Shown here one piece after another: positions 39,324-50,007 of a DNA stretch of 64,000 nucleotides. Made by a program: the position numbers and the translations under genes. Position 1 is the first letter of the stretch; every line of letters starts with the position of its first letter. The notes below the pieces were generated by a model. It made no database searches and had not been told where the DNA came from. It saw only the letters and a program-made list of their open reading frames with translations. The DNA comes from Streptomyces hyderabadensis (GTDB taxonomy: Bacteria; Actinomycetota; Actinomycetes; Streptomycetales; Streptomycetaceae). The DNA lies in the NCBI RefSeq assembly GCF_020404845.1, contig NZ_JAIOJZ010000015.1, forward strand, positions 62,001 through 126,000. The letters run 5' to 3'.

Positions 39324-41000
39324 ATGGCGGTGGACAGAAGGACCGGGACGCCGCGCCGGACACCGGCTCGGCAGCGGACGAACCGCACGCTGGGCCGGGC
39401 GCTGGTGCGCTGGGCCACGACGACCGATCACAAGGTGATCGGCCATCTCTACCTGGCGACGTCGTTCGGCTTCTTCCTCTTCGGCGGCGTCCTGGCCATG
39501 CTGATGCGCAGTGAACTCGCCCGGCCCGGGCTGCAGTTGTTCAGCAACGAGCAGTACAACCAGCTGTTCACCGTGCACGGCACCATCATGATGCTGCTGT
39601 TCGCGACCCCGCTGTTCGCCGGGTTCACCAACGTCATCATGCCCTTGCAGATCGGCGCCCCCGACCTGGCGTTCCCCCGGCTGAACGCGCTGTCGTACTG
39701 GATGTACCTGTTCGGCGGTCTGATGGTGGTGGCGGGCTTCCTGACGCCCGGCGGAGCGGCCTCGTTCGGCTGGTTCGCCTACGCGCCGCTGAACAGCGCC
39801 ACCTTCAGCCCGGGACCGGGCGGCGACCTGTGGACCATGGGTCTGGTGGTGAGCGGCGTGTCGACCACCCTCAGCGCCGTCAACTTCATCACCACCATCA
39901 TCTGCCTGCGCGCCCCCGGCATGACCATGTTCCGGATGCCGATCTTCACCTGGAACATCCTGTTCACCTCGATCCTGGTGCTGCCCGCCTTCCCCGTGCT
40001 CACCGCCGCGCTGCTGATGCTGGAGGCCGACCGTAAGTTCGGCGCGCACGTCTTCGACGCGGCGAACGGCGGGGCGCTGCTGTGGCAGCACCTGTTCTGG
40101 TTCTTCGGCCACCCCGAGGTGTACATCGTGGCGCTGCCCTTCTTCGGCATCGTCACCGAGATCATCCCGGTCTTCAGCCGCAAGCCGATCTTCGGCTACG
40201 TCAGCCTGGTCGGCGCCACCATCGCCATCACCTTTCTCTCCGCGGTGGTGTGGGCCCACCACATGTTCGCCACCGGCGCCGTGCTGCTGCCGTTCTTCTC
40301 CCTCATGTCGTTCCTCATCGCGGTGCCGACCGGCGTGAAGTTCTTCAACTGGATCGGCACCATGATGCGCGGCTCGCTCTCCTTCGAGACGCCCATGCTG
40401 TGGGCGTGCGGCTTCCTGGTCACGTTCCTGCTCGGCGGCATGAGCGGCGTCCTCATCGCCTCCCCGCCGCTCGACTTCCACCTGACGGACTCGTACTTCA
40501 TCGTCGCCCACCTGCACTACGTGCTGTTCGGCACGGTCGTCTTCGCGATGTTCGCCGGTTTCTACTTCTGGTGGCCGAAGTTCACCGGCAAGCTGCTCGA
40601 CGAACGCATCGGGAAGATCCACTTCTGGACGCTCTTCATCGGCTTCCAGACCACCTTCCTCGTCCAGCACTGGCTCGGCGAGCAGGGCATGCCGCGCCGC
40701 TACGCCGACTACCTCGCCGCGGACGGCTTCACCACGCTGAACACCATCAGCTCCATCGGAGCCTTCTTGCTCGGGCTGTCGACCCTGCCGTTCCTCTACA
40801 ACGTGTGGCGCACCCACCAGTACGGCGAGAAGGTCGAGAGGGACGACCCCTGGGGCTACGGCCGTTCCCTCGAATGGGCCACCAGCAGCCCGCCGCCGCG
40901 CCACAACTTCACGTCGCTGCCCCGGATCCGCTCCGAGTCCCCGGCGTTCGACCTGCACCACCCCGACATCACCCGACACGACCAGAGGCATGTGCAGTGA
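39324..41000 (+). CDS. ctaD: Cytochrome c oxidase subunit I (aa3-type), accessory copy
   Basis: A 558-residue protein with twelve transmembrane helices. The haem and CuB ligands can be read: His in [19 protein letters not shown] with the Tyr cross-linked to His, the AHHMF pair of CuB His ligands, and the two haem His in [10 protein letters not shown]. It reduces O2 to water and pumps protons. The tail [26 protein letters not shown] matches actinobacterial CtaD. ATG 39324 begins a basic N-terminus typical of the family. It is co-translated with ctaF through a GTGA overlap. The subunits II and III genes are not nearby, so this looks like a second, accessory locus. Confidence 0.93.
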   Translation: MAVDRRTGTPRRTPARQRTNRTLGRALVRWATTTDHKVIGHLYLATSFGFFLFGGVLAMLMRSELARPGLQLFSNEQYNQLFTVHGTIMMLLFATPLFAGFTNVIMPLQIGAPDLAFPRLNALSYWMYLFGGLMVVAGFLTPGGAASFGWFAYAPLNSATFSPGPGGDLWTMGLVVSGVSTTLSAVNFITTIICLRAPGMTMFRMPIFTWNILFTSILVLPAFPVLTAALLMLEADRKFGAHVFDAANGGALLWQHLFWFFGHPEVYIVALPFFGIVTEIIPVFSRKPIFGYVSLVGATIAITFLSAVVWAHHMFATGAVLLPFFSLMSFLIAVPTGVKFFNWIGTMMRGSLSFETPMLWACGFLVTFLLGGMSGVLIASPPLDFHLTDSYFIVAHLHYVLFGTVVFAMFAGFYFWWPKFTGKLLDERIGKIHFWTLFIGFQTTFLVQHWLGEQGMPRRYADYLAADGFTTLNTISSIGAFLLGLSTLPFLYNVWRTHQYGEKVERDDPWGYGRSLEWATSSPPPRHNFTSLPRIRSESPAFDLHHPDITRHDQRHVQ

Positions 41001-41407
41001 GGACCGAATCCCGACTGTTCACCGGTGTGGCGGTCTTCTTCGGCGCCGAGGCGGCGCTCTACGGCTGGTGGTCGCGCGAGCCCGCCGGCACCGCCGCCCT
41101 CGTCCTCGCCTTCCTGATGGCCTCGCTCGTCGCGTTCTTCCTGCGCGTGCAGTACCGCAAGCGCGGACTGCGGGCCCAGGACCGCGGTGAGGGCGAGGCC
41201 GTCGACACCGCGGGTCCGCTCGACTTCTTCCCGCCGCGCAGCGGCTGGCCGATCACCATCGCGCTGGCCGCCGTGGTGCTGGCGCTCGGCATCGTCTTCG
41301 GCCTGTGGCTGGCCCTGATCGGCTTCGGCCTGCTCACCATGGGCGTCTGCGGGCTGGTCTTCCAGTACGCCGGCCGGGGCGTTCAGCGCTCCGGCTCGCC
41401 CGAGTAG
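40997..41407 (+). CDS. ctaF: Cytochrome c oxidase subunit IV (CtaF-type)
   Basis: A 136-residue membrane protein with four hydrophobic segments (two N-terminal, about 8-50; two C-terminal, about 85-125). The motif [21 protein letters not shown] is the CtaF signature in actinobacteria, where this small subunit belongs to the aa3 oxidase. The GTG start overlaps the ctaD stop (GTGA). Its 3' end overlaps the convergent qcrB-like gene by 25 bases. Confidence 0.9.
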   Translation: MRTESRLFTGVAVFFGAEAALYGWWSREPAGTAALVLAFLMASLVAFFLRVQYRKRGLRAQDRGEGEAVDTAGPLDFFPPRSGWPITIALAAVVLALGIVFGLWLALIGFGLLTMGVCGLVFQYAGRGVQRSGSPE

Positions 41408-43059
41408 GAATCCCGTCCCGCCGCATCCGCGGCGGCCGCCGCCTCCGGCGCCGACTCCCGCCCCCGCTCCGTCTCCTCGACGTCGACCCGGTCGCCGTAG
41501 TACCACTCGCTGAGCGTCGCCCGCAGCCGGCCCACGTGCGGGGCGTCGCCCTCCTTCGCGGAGGGTGCCAGCGGCTCGGGCTGCCTGCGGGCCCGCAGCA
41601 CGTAGTGCTCCTCGGGGTCGAGGGGCCCGTGGCTTTCGGCGTAGCCGCCCGCGAGGGTCTGGTGCACCTCGCCCGTCTCGTCGCCCTCGGCCAGCCGCTC
41701 GCGGTCGTGCTCCTGCAGCGCCAGGCAGACGCGCTTGGTCACGACGAAGGCCAGCGGCGGTGCCAGCACCAGGGAGACCCGGAAGATCCAGGTGAGCAGG
41801 TTCAGCGAGACGTCGAAGGTGTGGGCGAGGATGTCGTTGCCGCCGGCCAGCAGCAGCACGCCGTAGAAGACGATCGCGGCGACGCCGAGACCGGTGCGCA
41901 CCGGCTTGTCGCGGGGGCGGTCGCACAGGTGGTGCTCCTCCTGGTCGCCCGTCACCCACCGCTCGAAGAACGGGTAGGCGTACAGCACCGCGAACAGGGC
42001 GCCCGGCAGCAGCACCGCGGGCACCAGCACGTTCCACATGACGGTGTGTCCCGCCACCGCCGTCTCGAACGGCGGCATCAGCCGCAGCGAACCCTCCAGG
42101 AACCCGACGTACCAGTCCGGCTGCGAGCCCGTCGAGACGATGTCGGGCCGGTAGGGGCCGTACGTCCAGATCGGGTTGATCTCGGCCACCGCCGCCAGCA
42201 CGGTCAGCAGACCGAAGACCATGAGGAACAGACCGGTGGAGTTCGTCATGAACTGCGGGAACATCGGCTTGCCCACCGCGTTGCGGTTGGTGCGCCCGCG
42301 GCCCGCCCACTGGGTGTGCTTCAGGTAGAACACCAGGATCAGATGGACCGTGACCAGCGCGACCAGCAGTGCGGGGAGCAGCAGGATGTGTACCGAGTAC
42401 AGCCGCGGGACGATGTCCTCGCCGGGATACTCGCCGCCGAACACGAACATGCTGACGTACGTCCCCACCACCGGGATGGACAGCATGATCCCCTGCGCGA
42501 TGCGCAGCCCCGTCCCGGACAGCAGGTCGTCCGGGAGCGAATAGCCGGCGAAGCCCTCGGCGAGGGCCAGCACGAAGAGCGTGAGCCCGATCAGCCAGTT
42601 GACCTCACGCGGACGGCGGAACGCGCCGGTGAAGAAAATCCGCAGCAGATGCACCCCGATGGCCGACAGGAACACCAGGGCCGCCCAGTGGTGCACCTGC
42701 CGGATCAGCAGTCCGCCGCGGACGTCGAAACTGATGTCCACCGTCGAGCGGTAGGCCTCCGACATGCGCACCCCCAGCAGGGGTTCGTACGAGCCGTTGT
42801 AGACGACCTCCGTCATCGAGGGTTTGAAGAACAGCGTCAGCCAGACCCCCGTCAGCAGCAGCACCACGAAGCTGTACAGGGCGATCTCGCCCAGCAGGAA
42901 CGACCAGTGCTCGGGGAAGGCCTTGCGCAGCAGCCCCCCGCCCTCGGAGACGGGGAGCCGCCCGTCGGCCCAGTTGACGGTGTGTTCGCCCGCGTGACGG
43001 GCCCGCGCACCGGCGCGGGCCCTTCTCCTCTGCAACAGCACGGCGCATGGGTTCCCCAC
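41383..43059 (-). CDS. qcrB: Cytochrome bc1 complex cytochrome b subunit (QcrB), stand-alone paralogue
   Basis: A 558-residue cytochrome b with about eight to nine transmembrane helices. Haem-ligating His pairs are in IRQVHHWAALVFLSAIGVHLLR and YSVHILLLPALLVALVTVHLIL. The quinol-site PEWY-type motif reads QPDWYVGF, as in actinobacteria (PDWY). The C-terminal soluble tail (about 430-558) is rich in Glu and Ala. It normally works with QcrA (Rieske) and QcrC, which are not in this window. The start is probably GTG 43059, without a strong ribosome-binding site. It is convergent with ctaD-ctaF, suggesting an accessory bc1-aa3 supercomplex module or an alternative subunit set. Confidence 0.9.
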   Translation of the reverse strand: MGNPCAVLLQRRRARAGARARHAGEHTVNWADGRLPVSEGGGLLRKAFPEHWSFLLGEIALYSFVVLLLTGVWLTLFFKPSMTEVVYNGSYEPLLGVRMSEAYRSTVDISFDVRGGLLIRQVHHWAALVFLSAIGVHLLRIFFTGAFRRPREVNWLIGLTLFVLALAEGFAGYSLPDDLLSGTGLRIAQGIMLSIPVVGTYVSMFVFGGEYPGEDIVPRLYSVHILLLPALLVALVTVHLILVFYLKHTQWAGRGRTNRNAVGKPMFPQFMTNSTGLFLMVFGLLTVLAAVAEINPIWTYGPYRPDIVSTGSQPDWYVGFLEGSLRLMPPFETAVAGHTVMWNVLVPAVLLPGALFAVLYAYPFFERWVTGDQEEHHLCDRPRDKPVRTGLGVAAIVFYGVLLLAGGNDILAHTFDVSLNLLTWIFRVSLVLAPPLAFVVTKRVCLALQEHDRERLAEGDETGEVHQTLAGGYAESHGPLDPEEHYVLRARRQPEPLAPSAKEGDAPHVGRLRATLSEWYYGDRVDVEETERGRESAPEAAAAADAAGRDSYSGEPER

Positions 43060-43085
43060 CGCCGGTGCCGGAAACTACGCCCCGG

Positions 43086-43436
43086 CTAGGTACGGTCACC
43101 CTTCGGCTTGCCCCGCTGGTCCGGAGTGCCGTGCGGCGGCGGGGAGAACGGCTGCGGAGAGGTCGCGGGCGACACCGGGGAACCGGAGCGCCCCCGCTCC
43201 TGCTCCGGGCGCACGGCACCCGGGTCGCCGCCGGACGGCTCGGCTCCGGAGCGCAACTGATCCAGCCGGGCCGACAGGACCTCCGTGGCCGGGACGCGGT
43301 CGGCGTGGGAGCGCTCGTAGGCCAGCAGCTGCTCCACCTGGTGCGCGTCCAGCGACCGGATCCGGCTCTCCAGTCCGCCGATCGGCAGCTGGTCGTAGTC
43401 GGGCAGGGGCAGGGTGTGGCGAGCGGGGTCCGCCAT
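43086..43436 (-). CDS. Small conserved actinobacterial protein (lipid-droplet/DUF8129-like)
   Basis: A 116-residue soluble protein. The N-terminal domain (about 8-65), LPLPDYDQLPIGGLESRIRS followed by LDAHQVEQLLAYERSHADRV, is a short helical module I have seen in small actinobacterial proteins of unknown function. The rest is a Pro/Gly/Ser-rich disordered tail ending in PKGDRT. ATG 43436 was chosen. It lies 26 bases upstream of the qcrB-like gene on the same strand. Confidence 0.65.
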   Translation of the reverse strand: MADPARHTLPLPDYDQLPIGGLESRIRSLDAHQVEQLLAYERSHADRVPATEVLSARLDQLRSGAEPSGGDPGAVRPEQERGRSGSPVSPATSPQPFSPPPHGTPDQRGKPKGDRT

Positions 43437-43485
43437 GGTTCTCACTTCCTCTGTACGGCACCTTGCTTGCGCGGGCCGACGGCCG

Positions 43486-43848
43486 TCAGCGCCGTCCGCC
43501 CGGGCCGCCGCTGCCGAAGGAGCCGCTGCTGCCCTCGTCCCAGCGGGGCCGCTCCTGGTCGGAGGCGGTACGGCTGCCCTGGTGCCCCATCTCGTGCGGC
43601 AGCGTGCGCTCGTCGCTGCGCGGCATCTCGTCGGGTTCCCGGCGCTCCCGCTCCTCGTGGACGGGACCGCCGTCGGGCACGTGGGGCTGTTCCTCGGGCC
43701 GCGGGGGCGGCGGCTCCCGGCGCTTTTGCCGGCTGCCGAAGGCGAACGCGCCGATCAGCACGGCCACCACCACCACGGCGGCGACGATCAGCCAGACGGC
43801 GAGTGCGCCGGAGCCGCCCGCGGCCAGGTCCATCCATGCGTTGGTCAT
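43486..43848 (-). CDS. DUF6479-family membrane protein
   Basis: A 120-residue protein: one transmembrane helix near the N-terminus (ALAVWLIVAAVVVVAVLIGAF, about 14-34), then a Pro/Arg/Glu-rich tail. The motifs REPPPPRPEEQPHVPDGGPV and REPDEMPRS with the C-terminal WDEGSSGSFGSGG are the signature of DUF6479, common in streptomycetes, function unknown. ATG 43848 is the start. Confidence 0.85.
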   Translation of the reverse strand: MTNAWMDLAAGGSGALAVWLIVAAVVVVAVLIGAFAFGSRQKRREPPPPRPEEQPHVPDGGPVHEERERREPDEMPRSDERTLPHEMGHQGSRTASDQERPRWDEGSSGSFGSGGPGGRR

Positions 43849-43885
43849 GGAGCGCGGGTACCCCCGGCCCGCGTGACCAACCTGC

Positions 43886-44284
43886 TCACCGCGACGCCCG
43901 CGTGCGCGAGCGGTTGGCCTTCCTGATCGCCGCGAGCAGGTCCGCCTTCGACATCTTCGAGCGGCCCGCCACGCCCAGCCGCCGGGCGACGCCGTACAGG
44001 TGCTCCTTGGACGCCTTCTCGTCGACGCCCTCGCCGCTGCGTCCGCCCCGCCCGCGGGGCCGCCCGGACTGCGGGTCGGAGGGACCCTTGCGGCCGCCCT
44101 CCTTGCGCTCCCAGTGGTCGCCGACCTTCTCGTACGTGTGCTTGAGCGCCCCGTAGGCCACCCGGTGCGCCCGCTCGCCCTCGCCGTACTCCTCGACCGC
44201 CGAGTCGTGGGCCTTGATCCAGGTGCGCCGGGCCGCCTGCGAGGAGCGTTCCAGAGTCGACGGCAGTTCCTGTCGTCCCGGCAT
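43886..44284 (-). CDS. ChaB-domain protein with Rho N-terminal/SAP-like C-terminus
   Basis: A 132-residue basic protein. Residues 1-60 form a ChaB-type domain (LPSTLERSSQAARRTWIKAHDSAVEEYGEGE). Residues 90-130 form a Rho-N/SAP-like nucleic-acid-binding motif (SKEHLYGVARRLGVAGRSKMSKADLLAAIRKANRS). GGAGG lies nine bases before ATG 44284. Such ChaB/Rho-N fusions are frequent in actinobacteria and often stress-linked, but their function is unknown. It is divergent from the Cys-rich four-helix protein. Confidence 0.85.
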   Translation of the reverse strand: MPGRQELPSTLERSSQAARRTWIKAHDSAVEEYGEGERAHRVAYGALKHTYEKVGDHWERKEGGRKGPSDPQSGRPRGRGGRSGEGVDEKASKEHLYGVARRLGVAGRSKMSKADLLAAIRKANRSRTRASR

Positions 44285-44439
44285 GTCCGTGCACCTCCGT
44301 GCGTCGTACCGGCTCGATCGCCCCGCCGGCCGCGGGGCGGTCCACGGGTGCCCCCGCCCCACGGCGGAAAACGGTCCGCAGCCCTTGGAAACACCGGGCC
44401 CGGCGGTTTGGCGCCGCAACCGGCGGCAACCCGCGCGGT

Positions 44440-44817
44440 GTGACATCGACGACGACTTCCCAGCAGGAACTGTTCCGCTTCCTCGAGGACCGCTTCGCGT
44501 GCGCACAGGCGTGCACCGAGTGCGCCCGGGCCTGCGCCCTGCGGGCGAGCCTCGTGGACCCGGACGGGACCGAGAACCAGGAACTCGTACGGCGCAGGGG
44601 CATCATGTGCGCGGAGGTCTGCGACGCGACCTGCCGGGTGCTGTCCGAACAGAACCAGGTGGACGAGGCCGCCATCCGCGCGCAGCTGGAGTGGTGCCGC
44701 CAGGTGTGCCTGGAGAGCGCGCACGTCTTCGACGACCACCCGGGCGCCGAGGAGAGCGCACGGGCCTGCCGCGACTGCGCCCGCGCCTGCGGAGAGTTCC
44801 TGGCCACCCTGCGCTGA
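44440..44817 (+). CDS. Cys-rich four-helix-bundle copper-storage-like protein
   Basis: A 125-residue helical protein with twelve Cys placed on one face of its helices: ACAQACTECARACALR, then GIMCAEVCDATCRV, WCRQVCLES and ACRDCARACGEF. This spacing (CxxxC and CxxC repeated along helices) matches the four-helix Csp-type copper-storage family. No signal peptide is visible, so it would be cytosolic, like Csp3. The GTG start at 44440 has only a weak ribosome-binding site. Copper binding is an inference from the family. Confidence 0.8.
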   Translation: MTSTTTSQQELFRFLEDRFACAQACTECARACALRASLVDPDGTENQELVRRRGIMCAEVCDATCRVLSEQNQVDEAAIRAQLEWCRQVCLESAHVFDDHPGAEESARACRDCARACGEFLATLR

Positions 44818-44857
44818 GCCCCTGGGGGCGCGCGGCGTGACGCGCTAGCCTGCCCGT

Positions 44858-45754
44858 ATGGCGGCGACGGACGGCGACCCGGGGCTCTTCGGCCCGCGCT
44901 CCGTGACCTGGCAGGCGCACAGCGACCCGATGATGTGGGTGGCCGGCATCCGCGCCCTCTACCTCCAGGCCCTGCACCCGCGCGCCGTGCGCGGCGTGAT
45001 GCAGAACAGCGACTTCCGGCGCGACGCCTGGGGCCGGCTGATGCGCACCGCGGGCTTCGTCGGCACCACGACGTACGGCACCACCGAGGCCGCCGAGCGG
45101 GCCGGCGCCCGGGTCAGGAAGATCCACCGCATGCTCGGCGCCACGGACCCGGACACGGGGGAGCGCTACGGCGTCGACGAGCCCGGCCTGCTGCTGTGGG
45201 TGCACTGCGCCGAGATCGGCTCCTACCTGCACGTCCTCGGCCGTTCCGGATTCCCGCTCACCGACGCCCACGCCGACCGCTACCTCGCCGAACACCGGGT
45301 GAGCGCCCGTCTCGTCGGCCTCGACCCCGGCTCCGTCCCCGCGGACCGGGCCGAGCTGGCCGCCTACTTCACGCGGGTGCGGCCCGAACTGGCGGCGGGT
45401 CCTGAGGCGCACGAGGTGGACGACTTCCTGCGCCGCCCGCCCGTCCACCCGCTCCTGGTCCCGGCCCGGGAGCTGCTGTGGCGGCGGGTCGCCCGTCTCG
45501 CGTACGACTCACTACCGCCGTACGCGCACCAGCTCTACGGCAGACCGGCGCCCCCGCCCGCCACCGTCACCCGCCGGCTGCGCCTCACCGGCGCCCTGCT
45601 GCGCCGGATCCCGGCACGTCTGCGCTGGCAGCTGCCGCCCCGGCACATCCTGAACGCCATGGCCCGGCTCGGTCCGGCCGCGCGTCCGGCGCCATACAAA
45701 ATCGGACGACAAGCGGCCATACTGGACCGGCCAGGGGAGGGCGGCGCGGACTGA
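44858..45754 (+). CDS. Oxygenase MpaB family (DUF2236) protein
   Basis: A 298-residue alpha-helical protein. Conserved features of the family seen here are MMWVAGIRALYLQALHPRAV near the N-terminus, the Arg/His-containing helix DAWGRLMRTAGFVGTTTYG, and WVHCAEIGSYLHVL. The family includes the latex-clearing protein and MpaB, which bind haem b and cleave or oxidise hydrophobic substrates. Candidate haem ligands are the His of LHPRAV and WVHCAE. The substrate is not predictable. It ends 22 bases before the kinase gene on the same strand. Confidence 0.8.
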   Translation: MAATDGDPGLFGPRSVTWQAHSDPMMWVAGIRALYLQALHPRAVRGVMQNSDFRRDAWGRLMRTAGFVGTTTYGTTEAAERAGARVRKIHRMLGATDPDTGERYGVDEPGLLLWVHCAEIGSYLHVLGRSGFPLTDAHADRYLAEHRVSARLVGLDPGSVPADRAELAAYFTRVRPELAAGPEAHEVDDFLRRPPVHPLLVPARELLWRRVARLAYDSLPPYAHQLYGRPAPPPATVTRRLRLTGALLRRIPARLRWQLPPRHILNAMARLGPAARPAPYKIGRQAAILDRPGEGGAD

Positions 45755-45776
45755 ACCACGGGGGCGGGGCGAAGTC

Positions 45777-48056
<2,280 letters not shown>

Positions 48057-48059
48057 CCG

Positions 48060-48079
48060 CCGGCGGCGGCCGCCGCCGG
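48060..48079. terminator. Palindromic GC-rich hairpin after the kinase gene
   Basis: A perfect 20-base palindrome CCGGCGGCGGCCGCCGCCGG starting four bases after the stop codon. It would form a very tight hairpin and may end transcription of the kinase gene. Confidence 0.45.
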
Positions 48080-48129
48080 TGCCCGACGGCGGGCTGGCCG
48101 CCCCCGACCGGGCCGTGCTACCAAGAGCC

Positions 48130-49701
48130 ATGACGACCCCGCCCCGCACCTCCCGCACCTATGACGCCGTCGTCGTCGGCGGCGGCCACAACGGCCTGGT
48201 CGCCGCCGCCTACCTGGCCCGGGCCGGCCGCTCCGTGCTGGTCCTCGAACGCCTGGACCACACCGGCGGGGCGGCCGTGTCCGCCCGGCCGTTCGCCGGG
48301 GTCGACGCACGGCTGTCGCGCTACTCGTACCTGGTCAGCCTGCTGCCCGGGAAGATCGTGCGGGACCTGGGCCTGGACTTCCGGGTGCGTGCGCGCTCCG
48401 TCTCCTCGTACACGCCCGTCGAGCGCTCCGGGCGGCCCACGGGGCTCCTGGTCGGCGGCGGCGAACGCCGCACCCGCGAGTCCTTCGCCCGGCTCACCGG
48501 CTCGGAGCGGGAGTACGCCGCCTGGCAGCGCTTCTACGCCATGACCGGCCACGTGGCCCGGCGGGTGTTCCCGACCCTCACCGAACCGCTGCCCACCCGG
48601 GACGAACTGCGCCGCAGGGTCGACGACGAGGCGGCCTGGCGCGCCCTGTTCGAGGAGCCGGTCGGTGTCACCATCGAGGAGCACTTCGCCGACGACCTGG
48701 TCCGGGGCGTGGCCCTCACCGACGCCCTGATCGGCACCTTCGCCGACGCCCACGACCCCTCGCTGGTCCAGAACCGCTGCTTCCTCTACCACGTGATCGG
48801 CGGCGGCACCGGCGCCTGGGACGTGCCGGTCGGCGGCATGGGCGCCCTCACCGACGCGCTGGCCGCAGCGGCCCGCGCCGCCGGTGCCGTGCTCGCCACC
48901 GGTCACGAGGCGGTGCGGATCGACGCCGACGGCCGCACGGCCGAGGTCACCTACCGCACGGCCGACGGGGAGGGCGTCGCCGCCGCCCGCCACGTCCTGG
49001 TCAACGCCTCCCCGCGGGAACTGGCGGCGCTCACCGGCCAGGCGCCGCCCCCGCCCGCCGAGGGCGCCCAGCTGAAGGTGAACATGCTGCTGACCCGGCT
49101 CCCGCGACTGCGCGACCCCGAGGCCGACCCGCGCGAGGCGTTCGCCGGGACCTTCCACATCGCCGAGGGCTACCGGCAACTGGCCGCCGCGCACGCCCGG
49201 GCGGCCGCCGGTGAACTGCCGGACGCACCGCCCTGCGAGATCTACTGCCACTCGCTGACCGACCCCACGATCCTCGCCCCCGGCCCGGCCGCCGCGGGCA
49301 TGCACACCCTCACCCTGTTCGGCCTGCACACACCGGCCCGCCTCTTCGCCCGGGACAACGACGCCGTGCGCGCCGAACTCCTGAAGTCGACCCTCGCCCA
49401 GCTCGACGCCCACCTCGCCGAGCCCCTCGCGGACTGCCTGGCCACCGACGCCGAGGGGCGGCCCTGCATCGAGGCCAGGTCGCCGCTCGACCTGGAGCGT
49501 GACCTGCGGCTGCCCGGCGGCAACATCTTCCACCGCGAGCTGTCCTGGCCGCACGCCCAGGACGGCACCGGCCACTGGGGCGTGGAGACCGGGCAGGCGA
49601 ACGTCCTGCTGTGCGGCGCGGGCGCCGTGCGCGGGGGAGGGGTGAGCGGGGTGCCGGGCCACAACGCGGCGATGGCGGTACTGAACGGCACCGGTGCCTG
49701 A
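48130..49701 (+). CDS. Phytoene-desaturase-like FAD-dependent oxidoreductase
   Basis: A 523-residue flavoprotein with the N-terminal dinucleotide motif AVVVGGGHNGLVAAAYLARAG and VLVLERLDHTGG (residues 12-46), the central substrate region GGTGAWDVPVGGMGALTDAL, and the C-terminal FAD motif LLCGAGAVRGGGVSGVPGHNAAMAVL. It belongs to the phytoene desaturase/PYROXD2 group. There are no carotenoid genes nearby, so the substrate may be another polyene or lipid. ATG 48130 was chosen. Confidence 0.85.
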   Translation: MTTPPRTSRTYDAVVVGGGHNGLVAAAYLARAGRSVLVLERLDHTGGAAVSARPFAGVDARLSRYSYLVSLLPGKIVRDLGLDFRVRARSVSSYTPVERSGRPTGLLVGGGERRTRESFARLTGSEREYAAWQRFYAMTGHVARRVFPTLTEPLPTRDELRRRVDDEAAWRALFEEPVGVTIEEHFADDLVRGVALTDALIGTFADAHDPSLVQNRCFLYHVIGGGTGAWDVPVGGMGALTDALAAAARAAGAVLATGHEAVRIDADGRTAEVTYRTADGEGVAAARHVLVNASPRELAALTGQAPPPPAEGAQLKVNMLLTRLPRLRDPEADPREAFAGTFHIAEGYRQLAAAHARAAAGELPDAPPCEIYCHSLTDPTILAPGPAAAGMHTLTLFGLHTPARLFARDNDAVRAELLKSTLAQLDAHLAEPLADCLATDAEGRPCIEARSPLDLERDLRLPGGNIFHRELSWPHAQDGTGHWGVETGQANVLLCGAGAVRGGGVSGVPGHNAAMAVLNGTGA

Positions 49702-49782
49702 CGGGCGCATGCGCGGCACGGGGCCGGGTACCGCGACATAACGGAAATTCCGTACCCGATACCCTCGCACGAAGGAGCAGTC

Positions 49783-49974
49783 ATGGCGGACCTCAGCCCC
49801 ATCGACCTGCAGAAGGCCCTCAACGGCATGGACTACCCGGCGGACAAGAAGTCGCTGGTCGACCGCGCCCGCAAGAACAACGCCGACGACAACGTCGTCA
49901 GCCGTCTCGACGGTCTGAAGGAGAACAGCTTCGACGGTCCGAACGAGGTGCAGAAGGCCGTCTTCAACCGCTAG
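49783..49974 (+). CDS. DUF2795-family small protein
   Basis: A 63-residue protein with the DUF2795 pattern SPIDLQKALNGMDYPADKKS and ENSFDGPNEVQKAV. GAAGGAG lies eight bases before ATG 49783. Function unknown. Such proteins are frequent as single small genes in actinobacteria. Confidence 0.88.
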   Translation: MADLSPIDLQKALNGMDYPADKKSLVDRARKNNADDNVVSRLDGLKENSFDGPNEVQKAVFNR

Positions 49975-50007
49975 CGGTCCCGTCCCGCCCGCCGGGCTCC
50001 CGCCCGG

